Below, in pieces: positions 44,858 through 51,683 of a DNA stretch of 64,000 nt (position 1 is the first letter of the stretch; each line of letters begins with the position of its first letter). The notes below the pieces were generated by a model. It was not told the origin of the DNA and searched no databases. It saw only the letters and a list, made by a program, of their open reading frames with translations. Position numbers and translations under genes: made by a program. This stretch comes from SFTJ01 sp051871515. GTDB taxonomy: Bacteria; Bacteroidota; Bacteroidia; Bacteroidales; Muribaculaceae. The stretch is taken from positions 14,056 through 78,055 of the forward strand of contig JBJECY010000135.1 in assembly GCA_051871515.1 (NCBI GenBank), read 5' to 3'.

Positions 44858-45334
44858 ATGTTGAAGATAAAACCTATGACTATGGAACTATATCAACAAA
44901 TAATGAACGAGGTGATGGCAATAGGCGAGATTCATGCACAAGCCGAGGCATCGGTATGCAATGCCACCACTCACCGCGAACAGGCTGTGCTCAACAACGT
45001 GGCGAAATTGATTGACGATGGCAATGTGGGGCTTTATCCTTTAAAAGCTTTACTGATTGCATCGAACGATTGGCACACTTTCATCATTGTTCGCGAGGGG
45101 CTGTTTCAAGACGTGCTGCTCGAAGGAATTGAGAAAGGTGCACTTGCGCCCGACGATGAAGAAGGTTGGGGGTGGCTGAAATTTGCTTCGCTGTCAAACG
45201 ACCCCACCAACTTCATGACCGACATGGAGCGATATTTTGACTTGCTGATGACTGCCACCGAAAACGGCAATCAAGATGCAAATGAAATTATGGATATGAT
45301 TTGGGAACCGGAGAATTGTCAGGAAGAGGACTGA
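44858..45334 (+). CDS. Uncharacterised acidic protein, 158 aa
   Basis: I do not recognise a named family. The product is acidic and helical, and lacks a signal peptide or membrane segment. It has LNNVAKLIDDGNVGLYPLKA in the first half and a Trp-rich acidic stretch (DDEEGWGWLKFASLSNDPTN). It ends with a tail NGNQDANEIMDMIWEPENCQ that recalls the end of other small Bacteroidales proteins. The start at 44858 is the first ATG. Upstream, in another frame, 44764-44890 encodes a natural-looking peptide (DYGTDAWDYWSNEHNRYLIG), which may be the relic of a different or frameshifted 5' end. A DUF1963 gene follows after 126 nt. Confidence 0.6.
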   Translation: MLKIKPMTMELYQQIMNEVMAIGEIHAQAEASVCNATTHREQAVLNNVAKLIDDGNVGLYPLKALLIASNDWHTFIIVREGLFQDVLLEGIEKGALAPDDEEGWGWLKFASLSNDPTNFMTDMERYFDLLMTATENGNQDANEIMDMIWEPENCQEED

Positions 45335-45460
45335 CAATGCCCCCAACCGCTGCCCTGAGCTATGCTCCGAGGCATTTAAAAGGTGAATGGCAAGGGCAGT
45401 TTCAATATCAGCGGAAGCAATCCTATTACAGATATTTATTTATAAAAAGTTTGGCAAACT

Positions 45461-46117
45461 ATGGAACCTATATACCTGAAACTATCAAAGCCATTTAAAG
45501 AACTCAACATGGCAGCATCGCGTTTTTGGGGCAATCCGGCATTACCCCAAGGCGTGGAATATCCGCAATACATCGACGATGAAGGCGACGAATACCCCTA
45601 TGTGTTTATCTGCCAAATTAACCTTGCTGATTTGAAGGAGTTTTGCGGCAATGGTTTGGACCCTCTGCCGCCGGAGGGCTTACTGCTGTTTTTCGCAAAG
45701 ATTGACCATTATCTGGGTTATTTTGCCGACACCGACTGCATTGGTGGTGCCATAAGCGACCCCGATGCGGTGAAGGTGATGTATTTCAACAACCTCGACA
45801 ACTTGCGAGAAGTTGTGCTGGTTGATGATAAAGACCAACCGATGTCGCCTGAAGAAATGGAAATACACTTCACTTCGCAGCACGAACCGTTGAACGATGA
45901 CGACCACTGCCTATTTGCGCGCCCCGACCATCGAGAATGGGAGTCGTGGGACCATCCTTATGAAGATTGGCAAATATTACTGCAAATCGACTCTTTCGCA
46001 GGAATGGATTTCAACCTCAATTTCATGGACTTTGGCGTTCTTAACTTCCTCATTTCGCCTGACGACCTGCGCCGCGCTGACTTCTCAAATGTCCGCGCCA
46101 TTGTCCTCTCATCATAA
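45461..46117 (+). CDS. DUF1963 (YwqG-like) protein
   Basis: The 218-residue product resembles the DUF1963/YwqG family: SRFWGNPALPQGVEYPQYID, then YVFICQINLADLK and GLLLFFAKIDHYLG. Near the end LQIDSFAGMDFNLNFMDFGV and LNFLISPDDLRRADFSNV form the usual closing strands. It is cytosolic and acidic. Molecular function is unknown. Members occur beside SMI1/KNR4-type and polymorphic-toxin immunity genes, so a protective role is possible but not shown here. Confidence 0.8.
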   Translation: MEPIYLKLSKPFKELNMAASRFWGNPALPQGVEYPQYIDDEGDEYPYVFICQINLADLKEFCGNGLDPLPPEGLLLFFAKIDHYLGYFADTDCIGGAISDPDAVKVMYFNNLDNLREVVLVDDKDQPMSPEEMEIHFTSQHEPLNDDDHCLFARPDHREWESWDHPYEDWQILLQIDSFAGMDFNLNFMDFGVLNFLISPDDLRRADFSNVRAIVLSS

Positions 46118-46195
46118 TCGCTTGCCGCCACAGCCATTTGATAGAAATTTGGCGTAACACAATGTGTGCTGCGCCAAACATCAATGCGCCGCGAT

Positions 46196-47164
46196 TCACA
46201 ACACGGCATTAAAGAAATACCCCAGTGCCACAATTGCCACCGTCACCACACCAAAAAAGATGCCTATGAGCCGCCATGTCATCACTTTTTTGAGCAATGT
46301 GGCTTCGGGCAACGAAAGCCCCACCACCGACATCATGAACACAAGCGCGGTGCCAATGGGTATGCCTTTAGCCACAAACACCTCAATCACTGGCACTATG
46401 CCGGCTGCGTTGGCATAAACAGGCACCGCCAACAGCACCGAGAGCGGCACGGCAAGCAGATTGTCCTTTGCCATGAATTGCTCAAAGAATCCCTCTGGCA
46501 CATAGCCATGCATAAACGCTCCTATGCCTATGCCAATAACAACGTAAATCAGCACGCTTCGCACTATTCCCCAAGCCTCGCGCATAATGGCAGGCAGGCG
46601 GTTGACGAATGGCGTGTGCTCGCTCTGCCATTTATCGGCTTCGCCGGTTGAATTTTTCTGTATCTGCTTCACCCAATCAGTGAGATAGCGTTCAAGCTTC
46701 ATTTTCCCCAAAACAAATCCGCCCACCATGCCAAGCAGAATACCGCTCACCACATATATCACGGTGACCCGCACGCCAAATGCGCCTATAAACATTGCCA
46801 CCGCCACCTCGTTTACCAACGGTGATGTGATGAGATAGGCAAACGTGACACCAAGCGGAATACCGCCTTTCACAAAGCCAAGAAAAAGCGGAATCGACGA
46901 ACAAGAACAAAAAGGAGTGATAGCCCCAAACAACGACGCAAAGAAGTATTGCAATCCATAGAGTTTATGATTGATGAGATAGTTGCGCAATCGTTCAATG
47001 GGGAAATAGGCATTCACAATGCCCATTATCACACTGATGCAAAACAGCAGAATCAAAATCTTGATGGTATCATAAACAAAGAAATTGACCGCTTGACCCA
47101 ACGCCAACGAGGGGTTAAGTCCAATCACATCGTATATCAGCCAATCGGCAAATTGTTGTATCAT
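46196..47164 (-). CDS. arsP: ArsP/DUF318-family permease
   Basis: A 322-residue membrane protein with about eight helices. The motif AITPFCSCSSIPLFLGFVKG, with paired cysteines, and the late AVPVYANAAGIVPVIEVFVA are diagnostic of the ArsP_1/DUF318 permease family. Characterised ArsP exports trivalent organoarsenicals, and related members move other metals. It is the last gene of the minus-strand ars operon, 21 nt behind the arsenate reductase gene. The family is also called simply permease in many genomes. The arsenical role rests on the operon. Confidence 0.85.
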   Translation of the reverse strand: MIQQFADWLIYDVIGLNPSLALGQAVNFFVYDTIKILILLFCISVIMGIVNAYFPIERLRNYLINHKLYGLQYFFASLFGAITPFCSCSSIPLFLGFVKGGIPLGVTFAYLITSPLVNEVAVAMFIGAFGVRVTVIYVVSGILLGMVGGFVLGKMKLERYLTDWVKQIQKNSTGEADKWQSEHTPFVNRLPAIMREAWGIVRSVLIYVVIGIGIGAFMHGYVPEGFFEQFMAKDNLLAVPLSVLLAVPVYANAAGIVPVIEVFVAKGIPIGTALVFMMSVVGLSLPEATLLKKVMTWRLIGIFFGVVTVAIVALGYFFNAVL

Positions 47165-47185
47165 AGATTGAATGTTGATGTATTA

Positions 47186-47635
47186 TTACTCATTGCAATC
47201 GCACTTGGGCAATTGCATCTTTTTCACCTCGGCGATATAGAACTTGGCGAACTCGGCACGAATCAGGTCGCGAACGCGACGAAACTCGCTCATCACAAAC
47301 TCCTCGCTGCCAACCGCTTCCGAAGGGTCATCAAAGCCAATATGCAACCGTTTGCCCACTCGCCCGGCAAAGGCAGGACACGTTTCGTTGGCATTGCCGC
47401 ACACCGTTATCACATAATCCCATTCATCATGCACATAGGCCGACACGTTTGTGGGGCGATGGTTGCTAATATCAATGCCCACCTCAGCCATCACCTCAAC
47501 GGCTCGGGCGTTGACCTGAGCCGCCGGCTCAGTGCCAGCCGAACACACCTGCAACTTATCGTCGAACGATTGCATAAAGCCATGTGCCATTTGACTGCGG
47601 CAGCTGTTGCCGGTGCACAAAATCAAAATTTTCAT
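47186..47635 (-). CDS. arsC: Arsenate reductase, low-molecular-weight phosphatase type
   Basis: The 149-residue product has the P-loop ILCTGNSCRSQMAHGF of thioredoxin-coupled ArsC and low-molecular-weight protein tyrosine phosphatases (CxxxxCR: nucleophile C8, then C13-R14). Further cysteines in VITVCGNANETCP supply the redox relay used by this ArsC class to reduce As(V) to As(III). The Asp acid lies in HIGFDDPSEAVG. It has an extra C-terminal CDC. Its start overlaps the stop of the arsG-like gene by four bases. A true tyrosine phosphatase role is unlikely given the operon. Confidence 0.92.
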   Translation of the reverse strand: MKILILCTGNSCRSQMAHGFMQSFDDKLQVCSAGTEPAAQVNARAVEVMAEVGIDISNHRPTNVSAYVHDEWDYVITVCGNANETCPAFAGRVGKRLHIGFDDPSEAVGSEEFVMSEFRRVRDLIRAEFAKFYIAEVKKMQLPKCDCNE

Positions 47636-48351
47636 ATCATCCTAAAATTTATGAGTAAATAATATATTCCAATCACAATAAACGCCAAAGCCACAACACA
47701 GTTAAACCACTTTCTGAAGGTTTGTACCCGATTGTAGAACTTGCCAATGCTTTCCACGCTATAAGCCAACACCCAAGCAACTATCACCACCGGCAGCCCC
47801 GTGGCTATGGCATAGACCACCGGCAACAAATAACCGCCGCTTTGAGCCGCCGACATGGGTAGCAGCATACCAAAATAAAGCAATCCGCTTGTGGGACAAA
47901 ACGCCATGGCAAACAGCACGCCCAACAACAGGCTACCCCACAATCCCGTGAGACGTGAAGCGCGTTCGCCGGCGCTGAATCCAAACTTTGGCAAAGGTAA
48001 ACGGTTGCCAAACAGCATAAACAAGCCAATGAACACCAGTGCCGGACCAAGCAAAGTCTCGCCCCACCGGCTCACGGCATCTTGCAAGGAAAACACATCG
48101 GTGCCGGCTCGCAACGCGGCAATCAATACTGCGCCAAGAAGCGAATATGCCAGCACTCTGCCGCCGGCATAAAGCAATCCCCCGGCAAACAGTCTGCCGT
48201 GGCTGTCAATGTTGCGGCTGATGTAGCCAATGGCTGTGATGTTGGTTGCCAACGGACACGGACTGATTGCCGTGAGCAACCCAAGCAAAAATGCCGTCAA
48301 CACCGGCACATCGCAGCCGTCAAGCAAACTCTGTAAGTATTCCATAAACAC
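47632..48351 (-). CDS. ArsG-like/CcdA-type membrane transporter
   Basis: The 239-residue protein has about six helices and the DsbD/CcdA/SulP-like core motifs LTAISPCPLATNITAIGY and MAFCPTSGLLYFGMLLPM, each with a cysteine-proline element. In ars operons that also carry an ArsF-type thioredoxin protein, this class is called ArsG, annotated as an aromatic arsenical efflux permease. A redox electron-transfer role similar to CcdA is an alternative. It overlaps arsC by four bases and follows the arsF-like gene after 13 nt. Confidence 0.8.
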   Translation of the reverse strand: MFMEYLQSLLDGCDVPVLTAFLLGLLTAISPCPLATNITAIGYISRNIDSHGRLFAGGLLYAGGRVLAYSLLGAVLIAALRAGTDVFSLQDAVSRWGETLLGPALVFIGLFMLFGNRLPLPKFGFSAGERASRLTGLWGSLLLGVLFAMAFCPTSGLLYFGMLLPMSAAQSGGYLLPVVYAIATGLPVVIVAWVLAYSVESIGKFYNRVQTFRKWFNCVVALAFIVIGIYYLLINFRMI

Positions 48352-48364
48352 TACGCCGAAAAGA

Positions 48365-48769
48365 TTATTTCAACTGCAAAGCAATGCGCTTTTTCAACCC
48401 TTCCTTAAACAGCTCGGTATTGTTGCGCGCGTGCTTAAATGCAAACTCAGTGAGGTTGTTGCGCTTTTCTTTGCCTTTCTCCCACTTGTTGACGTAGAGC
48501 GACGACCAACTCACTCTATACTCCTTGGCAAGTTTCTCGCCCTCGGGGGTTGATATGTCAACCTCCTTAAATCGCACCTTGCCGCTCTTTTTATATGTGG
48601 CAAAGTCGCTGTTAACCACCTCTTTAGTGTATTTCTCAATAGCCCGGCAAGTCACACAGCGTTGTTTGCCGTGGAAATAGAGCACTTCAACGTAGGTTTC
48701 CTGACCCGACTTTGCCGCGCCAACAAGCGCCAGCACAATGGCGATGCAAAATAGCGTTATTCGTTTCAT
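48365..48769 (-). CDS. ArsF-like secreted thioredoxin-fold protein
   Basis: The 134-residue product has a signal peptide (FCIAIVLALVGAAKSG) and a thioredoxin-like start with YFHGKQRCVTCRAIEKYTKE, containing the CxxC motif CVTC. It matches the ArsF subunit described beside ArsG in operons for nitro-aromatic arsenicals, where it may act as reductase partner. It is 10 nt downstream of the CATC thioredoxin gene and 13 nt upstream of arsG. The family assignment rests on the neighbours as much as on the sequence. Confidence 0.78.
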   Translation of the reverse strand: MKRITLFCIAIVLALVGAAKSGQETYVEVLYFHGKQRCVTCRAIEKYTKEVVNSDFATYKKSGKVRFKEVDISTPEGEKLAKEYRVSWSSLYVNKWEKGKEKRNNLTEFAFKHARNNTELFKEGLKKRIALQLK

Positions 48770-48779
48770 CGCCTCACAC

Positions 48780-49010
48780 TCATTTGCTCAACAATTGCCT
48801 AACGTCGGCAGCCGAAATCTTTCCTTTTGCCACCACTTTGCCGTCAACCACAAGTGCCGGCAGGGTCATCACGCAATACTCCATGATTTTCATCAAATCT
48901 TCCTCTTTGGTCACCGTGGCATCTATGCCCAACTCGGCAACCACCGTTTCAACCGTTGCAAACAATGCCTTACATGTTGCACAACCTGTGCCTAAAATCT
49001 TTATTTCCAT
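48780..49010 (-). CDS. Small thioredoxin/glutaredoxin-like protein (TM0996 type)
   Basis: A 76-residue redox-active disulfide protein with IKILGTGCATCKALFATVET (CATC motif), the cis-proline element MTLPALVVDG, and VAKGKISAADVRQLL at the end. Such mini-thioredoxins commonly sit with permeases and ArsR regulators and can reduce ArsC or deliver electrons to membrane partners. Here it is the second gene of the ars operon, 88 nt after arsR, with an extra Cys (MEYCVM). Confidence 0.88.
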   Translation of the reverse strand: MEIKILGTGCATCKALFATVETVVAELGIDATVTKEEDLMKIMEYCVMTLPALVVDGKVVAKGKISAADVRQLLSK

Positions 49011-49098
49011 AATCTAAAAATTTAAAATTGTGTTATTTTTTATATTTGTTTGTTATTCGTAAAACAACGAACATTATTGCCATAAAAAAGGAGGGGCA

Positions 49099-49425
49099 TT
49101 AGCAGCAACCGCCCTTTTTGCATGCACATTGGCTAAAAAATTCACCAAACAACTTGCACGCCAGATCCCAATTTTCGCGATTGATGCAATATTTCACCTT
49201 GGGAGTTTCAACCTCGCCCTGTATCAAACCGGCATCTTTGAGTTCCTTGAGGTGTTGCGACACAGTAGCTTTAGCAATGGGCAATTCCTCGTTGATGGCT
49301 CCAAAATAGCAAGTGCTGCGCTCAGCCAGAAAATGCAAAATGGCAATGCGCGCCGGGTGTCCCAACGCCTTAGCGAATCGCGCCAACTGTTCCTGTGTAG
49401 CTGTATAGTCTTTCTTATCTTCCAT
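49099..49425 (-). CDS. arsR: ArsR-family metalloregulatory repressor
   Basis: The 108-residue winged-helix repressor contains AKALGHPARIAILHFLAE and the recognition region LPIAKATVSQHLKELKDAG. Candidate As(III) ligands are the Cys in ERSTCYFGAI, the Cys in KYCINRENWDLACK, and a C-terminal cluster CACKKGGCC. ArsR-type repressors leave DNA when arsenite or antimonite binds. The gene is first in the minus-strand ars operon. A palindrome lying over its own -7 box (49441-49458) is the likely operator. Confidence 0.93.
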   Translation of the reverse strand: MEDKKDYTATQEQLARFAKALGHPARIAILHFLAERSTCYFGAINEELPIAKATVSQHLKELKDAGLIQGEVETPKVKYCINRENWDLACKLFGEFFSQCACKKGGCC

Positions 49426-49440
49426 TCTGCAAAGTTATTT

Positions 49441-49476
49441 GTTCGCAAATTTACGAACATATTCCGAAATCACAAA
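49441..49476 (-). promoter_or_regulatory. ars promoter with ArsR operator
   Basis: On the minus strand TTTG (49476-49473), 19 bp, and TAAATTTG (49453-49446) form the promoter. The interrupted palindrome GTTCGCAAATTTACGAAC (49441-49458) wholly covers the -7 box, so bound ArsR would block the polymerase. The expected start lies near 49439, about 14 nt before the arsR ATG. Confidence 0.8.
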
Positions 49477-49503
49477 TATTTCACCCAGATTATTTTTCAT
49501 TAA

Positions 49504-49907
49504 CTAATAAAATTTCACCCCAGTTTGTTCTTCAATTTGCTTTATTCTATCAACAAATTCACCTGCTCGTTCAACATCTTTTTGAATTATCTAAATCGGT
49601 TTGTTGTCGCTAATGTTTAGGAACACACCATCTACCACCAACGGTTCACCATTCCCATCAACTACTTGCGAAGAATTATTTGCATTATCGAAAAACTGTT
49701 GTAATTTAGCATCAACAATCCCATCGAGGTCGGTAGTCCCCCGTGATGTAATCGGAATGGTTCGGCTCTCGGTGGGATTTACATATACATCCACATTGGA
49801 CACGAAGAATGAATGTGTCCCTTTTAATCCGCCTTTTTCCTCTTGCAATGTGAACCTGACTTAATAATCCTTATCGGAAATATTTACTTTCCCTAATATC
49901 CTTAAGC
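49504..49907 (-). pseudogene. Decayed remnant of a toxin-like or phage-associated protein
   Basis: One minus-strand frame reads ILGKVNISDKDY, stop, VRFTLQEEKGGLKGTHSFFV ... IPITSRGTTDLDGIVDAKLQ ... SSQVVDGNGEPLVVDGVFLN ... ISDNKPI, stop, then IIQKDVERAGEFVDRIKQIE ... TGVKFY, stop. Sequence on each side of the internal stops (near 49860 and at 49591) reads as normal protein, so these are nonsense changes in a dying gene. The pieces resemble the C-terminal regions of large phage/ICE polyvalent proteins: VVDxNGEPLVV is typical before ADP-ribosyltransferase-like domains, and the first part recalls phage-borne nuclease domains. The family call is tentative. Confidence 0.55.
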
Positions 49908-49928
49908 ATCAAAATTCTCACCTAAATT

Positions 49929-49960
49929 TTTGCCATTGTCGGAGATTATATCTATCTTTG
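49929..49960 (+). promoter_or_regulatory. Promoter of small RNA copy A
   Basis: TTTG (49929-49932), a 20-bp spacer and TATCTTTG (49953-49960). No ORF starts downstream before 50168. Confidence 0.75.
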
Positions 49961-49966
49961 CACCAT

Positions 49967-50036
49967 CTAAGGTGGCGACATAGTAGTCCCGTGCGCTTAA
50001 TTGCGTGTTTGACGGGCTGGTGTTACTGCCTTTTTT
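49967..50036 (+). ncRNA. Structured small RNA, copy A
   Basis: The likely transcript starts near 49967 and ends in a T run (50031-50036). Outer stem: AGGTGGCGACA (49970-49980) with TGTTACTGCCT (50021-50031), which includes G-T pairs and one mismatch. Inner stem: CCCGT with ACGGG, capped by GCGC-TTAATT-GCGT. The central GCGCTTAATTGCGTGTTT and the GCTGGTGTTAC are identical in copy B (54387-54457), while the stem bases change in a paired manner. The outer stem plus T run acts as an intrinsic terminator. I do not recognise a known RNA family. Confidence 0.75.
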
Positions 50037-50122
50037 GTTTTTATAGACGAGCCTAAACACGCCACAAAAAAATTGTGATTGTTTTTAGTAAGCACAGAGT
50101 TACAATTATAAAAAATAATGTG

Positions 50123-50130
50123 TATATTTG
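50123..50130 (+). promoter_or_regulatory. -7 box of the aminopeptidase P gene
   Basis: TATATTTG 37 nt upstream of the ATG at 50168. A -33 box is weak. Confidence 0.55.
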
Positions 50131-50167
50131 TGCAAACGAACAATCATAAACTTAAAATAAAAACAAT

Positions 50168-51565
50168 ATGCTATTTTCACAGCAAACCTATGTGGAGCGC
50201 CGCAAACAATTGCGAGAGCTCGTTGGCGACGGAATAATAATTCTCTTTGGCAATCATCATGCGTCAATGAATTATCCTAACAACACCTATAAATTCCGCC
50301 AAGATTCATGTTTTTTGTATTTTGTTGGCCAACATCGTGAAGACCTCACCCTTGTCATCGACTGCAACTCGGGCAAAGAAATCCTCTTTGGCGACGAAGT
50401 GAGCATCGACGACATTGTTTGGTATGGCAAGGTGAAAAGCGCTGCCGAGATGGCCGAAGAAAGCGGCATCTCAGAGTTGCGCCCAATGGCTAAGCTTGTC
50501 GACTTGGTGGCACAAGCTAAAGGCCGCACCATTCACTATTTGCCCCCTTACCGTTTCTATAATATGATGGAGATTGAGCGTCTGCTTGGCATCAAAGCCG
50601 AGGAACAAAAGGCTCGCGCTTCAGTCACCCTCATCAAGGCGATTGTGAAGCTGCGCTCAATCAAGAGCGAAGAAGAAATTGCCGAGCTTGAACGTGCTGC
50701 CGCCATCGGCTACAAGATGCACACCACAGCTATGCAACTCGTCACCAAACCTGGTATGACCGAGGCTTACATCAGCGGTACCCTTGAAGGTATCGCCGCA
50801 TCGCTTGGCTCAAACGTATCGTTTGGCAACATTGTCACCATGCACGGCGAGATTATGCACGGATGCCCATCGCCTCGCGCGCTTGAGCAAGGCCGTCTGC
50901 TGCTGGTTGACGCTGGTGCCGAGACCTTTGAGCACTATTGCAGCGACAACACCCGCACAATGCCAATCTCTGGCACTTTCACTCAAAAGCAACGCGAAAT
51001 AATCGACATAGTTGCCGATTGCCACGACTTGGCTCTCACCTTTGCCAAACCGGGTCTGCGCTGGTATGACACTCACATGGCTGTTTGCCGCCTCATGACC
51101 GAACGCCTTAAAGAAATCGGGCTGATGAAGGGCGACACCGACGAGGCCGTTGCTGCCGGTGCTCATGCTTTGTTTATGCCTCACGGTTTGGGACACATGA
51201 TGGGTATGGACGTGCACGACATGGAAGGTCTGGGACAAAACTATGTAGGTTACGACGACACCATTCAGCCTTCCGACCAATTCGGCTTGGCATCGTTGCG
51301 TTTTGCCCGCAAGCTTGAACCGGGGCATGTGATTACCGACGAACCGGGCATCTATTTCATACCCGACCTAATCGACGATTGGGCTAAGAGCGGCAAATAC
51401 GACAATTTCATCAACTTCAACAAGGTGAACGAGTATCGCGACTTTGGCGGCGTGCGCATTGAGGACGACGTGCTCATCACCCCCGACGGCTGCCGCTTCC
51501 TCGGCAACGACCGAGTGCCTTATAAGGCTGCCGATGTTGAAGACTACATTGCTCAATACAAATAA
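50168..51565 (+). CDS. Xaa-Pro aminopeptidase (aminopeptidase P, M24B)
   Basis: The 465-residue cytosolic enzyme should cleave the N-terminal residue before proline. An N-terminal creatinase-like domain (about 1-170) precedes the pita-bread catalytic domain. All five metal ligands are in place: the two Asp in LLVDAGAETFEHYCSDNTRT, His in HGLGHMMGMDVHDMEG, Glu in ITDEPGIYFIP, and Glu in GGVRIEDDVLI. Length and order match bacterial PepP-type enzymes. Monocistronic, between small RNA copy A and a terminator. Confidence 0.95.
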   Translation: MLFSQQTYVERRKQLRELVGDGIIILFGNHHASMNYPNNTYKFRQDSCFLYFVGQHREDLTLVIDCNSGKEILFGDEVSIDDIVWYGKVKSAAEMAEESGISELRPMAKLVDLVAQAKGRTIHYLPPYRFYNMMEIERLLGIKAEEQKARASVTLIKAIVKLRSIKSEEEIAELERAAAIGYKMHTTAMQLVTKPGMTEAYISGTLEGIAASLGSNVSFGNIVTMHGEIMHGCPSPRALEQGRLLLVDAGAETFEHYCSDNTRTMPISGTFTQKQREIIDIVADCHDLALTFAKPGLRWYDTHMAVCRLMTERLKEIGLMKGDTDEAVAAGAHALFMPHGLGHMMGMDVHDMEGLGQNYVGYDDTIQPSDQFGLASLRFARKLEPGHVITDEPGIYFIPDLIDDWAKSGKYDNFINFNKVNEYRDFGGVRIEDDVLITPDGCRFLGNDRVPYKAADVEDYIAQYK

Positions 51566-51590
51566 CATAATCAATAACCAATAGACCAGC

Positions 51591-51649
51591 AGGGGATTGG
51601 AAACGGGTAAGCGGCGCATCGGCTGAAGCCCTATGCCCAATCCCCTTTT
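51591..51649 (+). terminator. Terminator of the aminopeptidase P gene
   Basis: AGGGGATTGG (51591-51600) pairs with CCAATCCCCT (51637-51646) across a 36-nt loop, followed by TTTC. Confidence 0.7.
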
Positions 51650-51669
51650 CATTATTTCACCACAAACCT

Positions 51670-51677
51670 TATATTTG
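51670..51677 (+). promoter_or_regulatory. -7 box close to the start codon
   Basis: TATATTTG ends 7 nt before the ATG at 51684, so a transcript from here would be nearly leaderless. The -33 region has only TTTT at 51646-51649. Confidence 0.4.
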
Positions 51678-51683
51678 AGAGAA

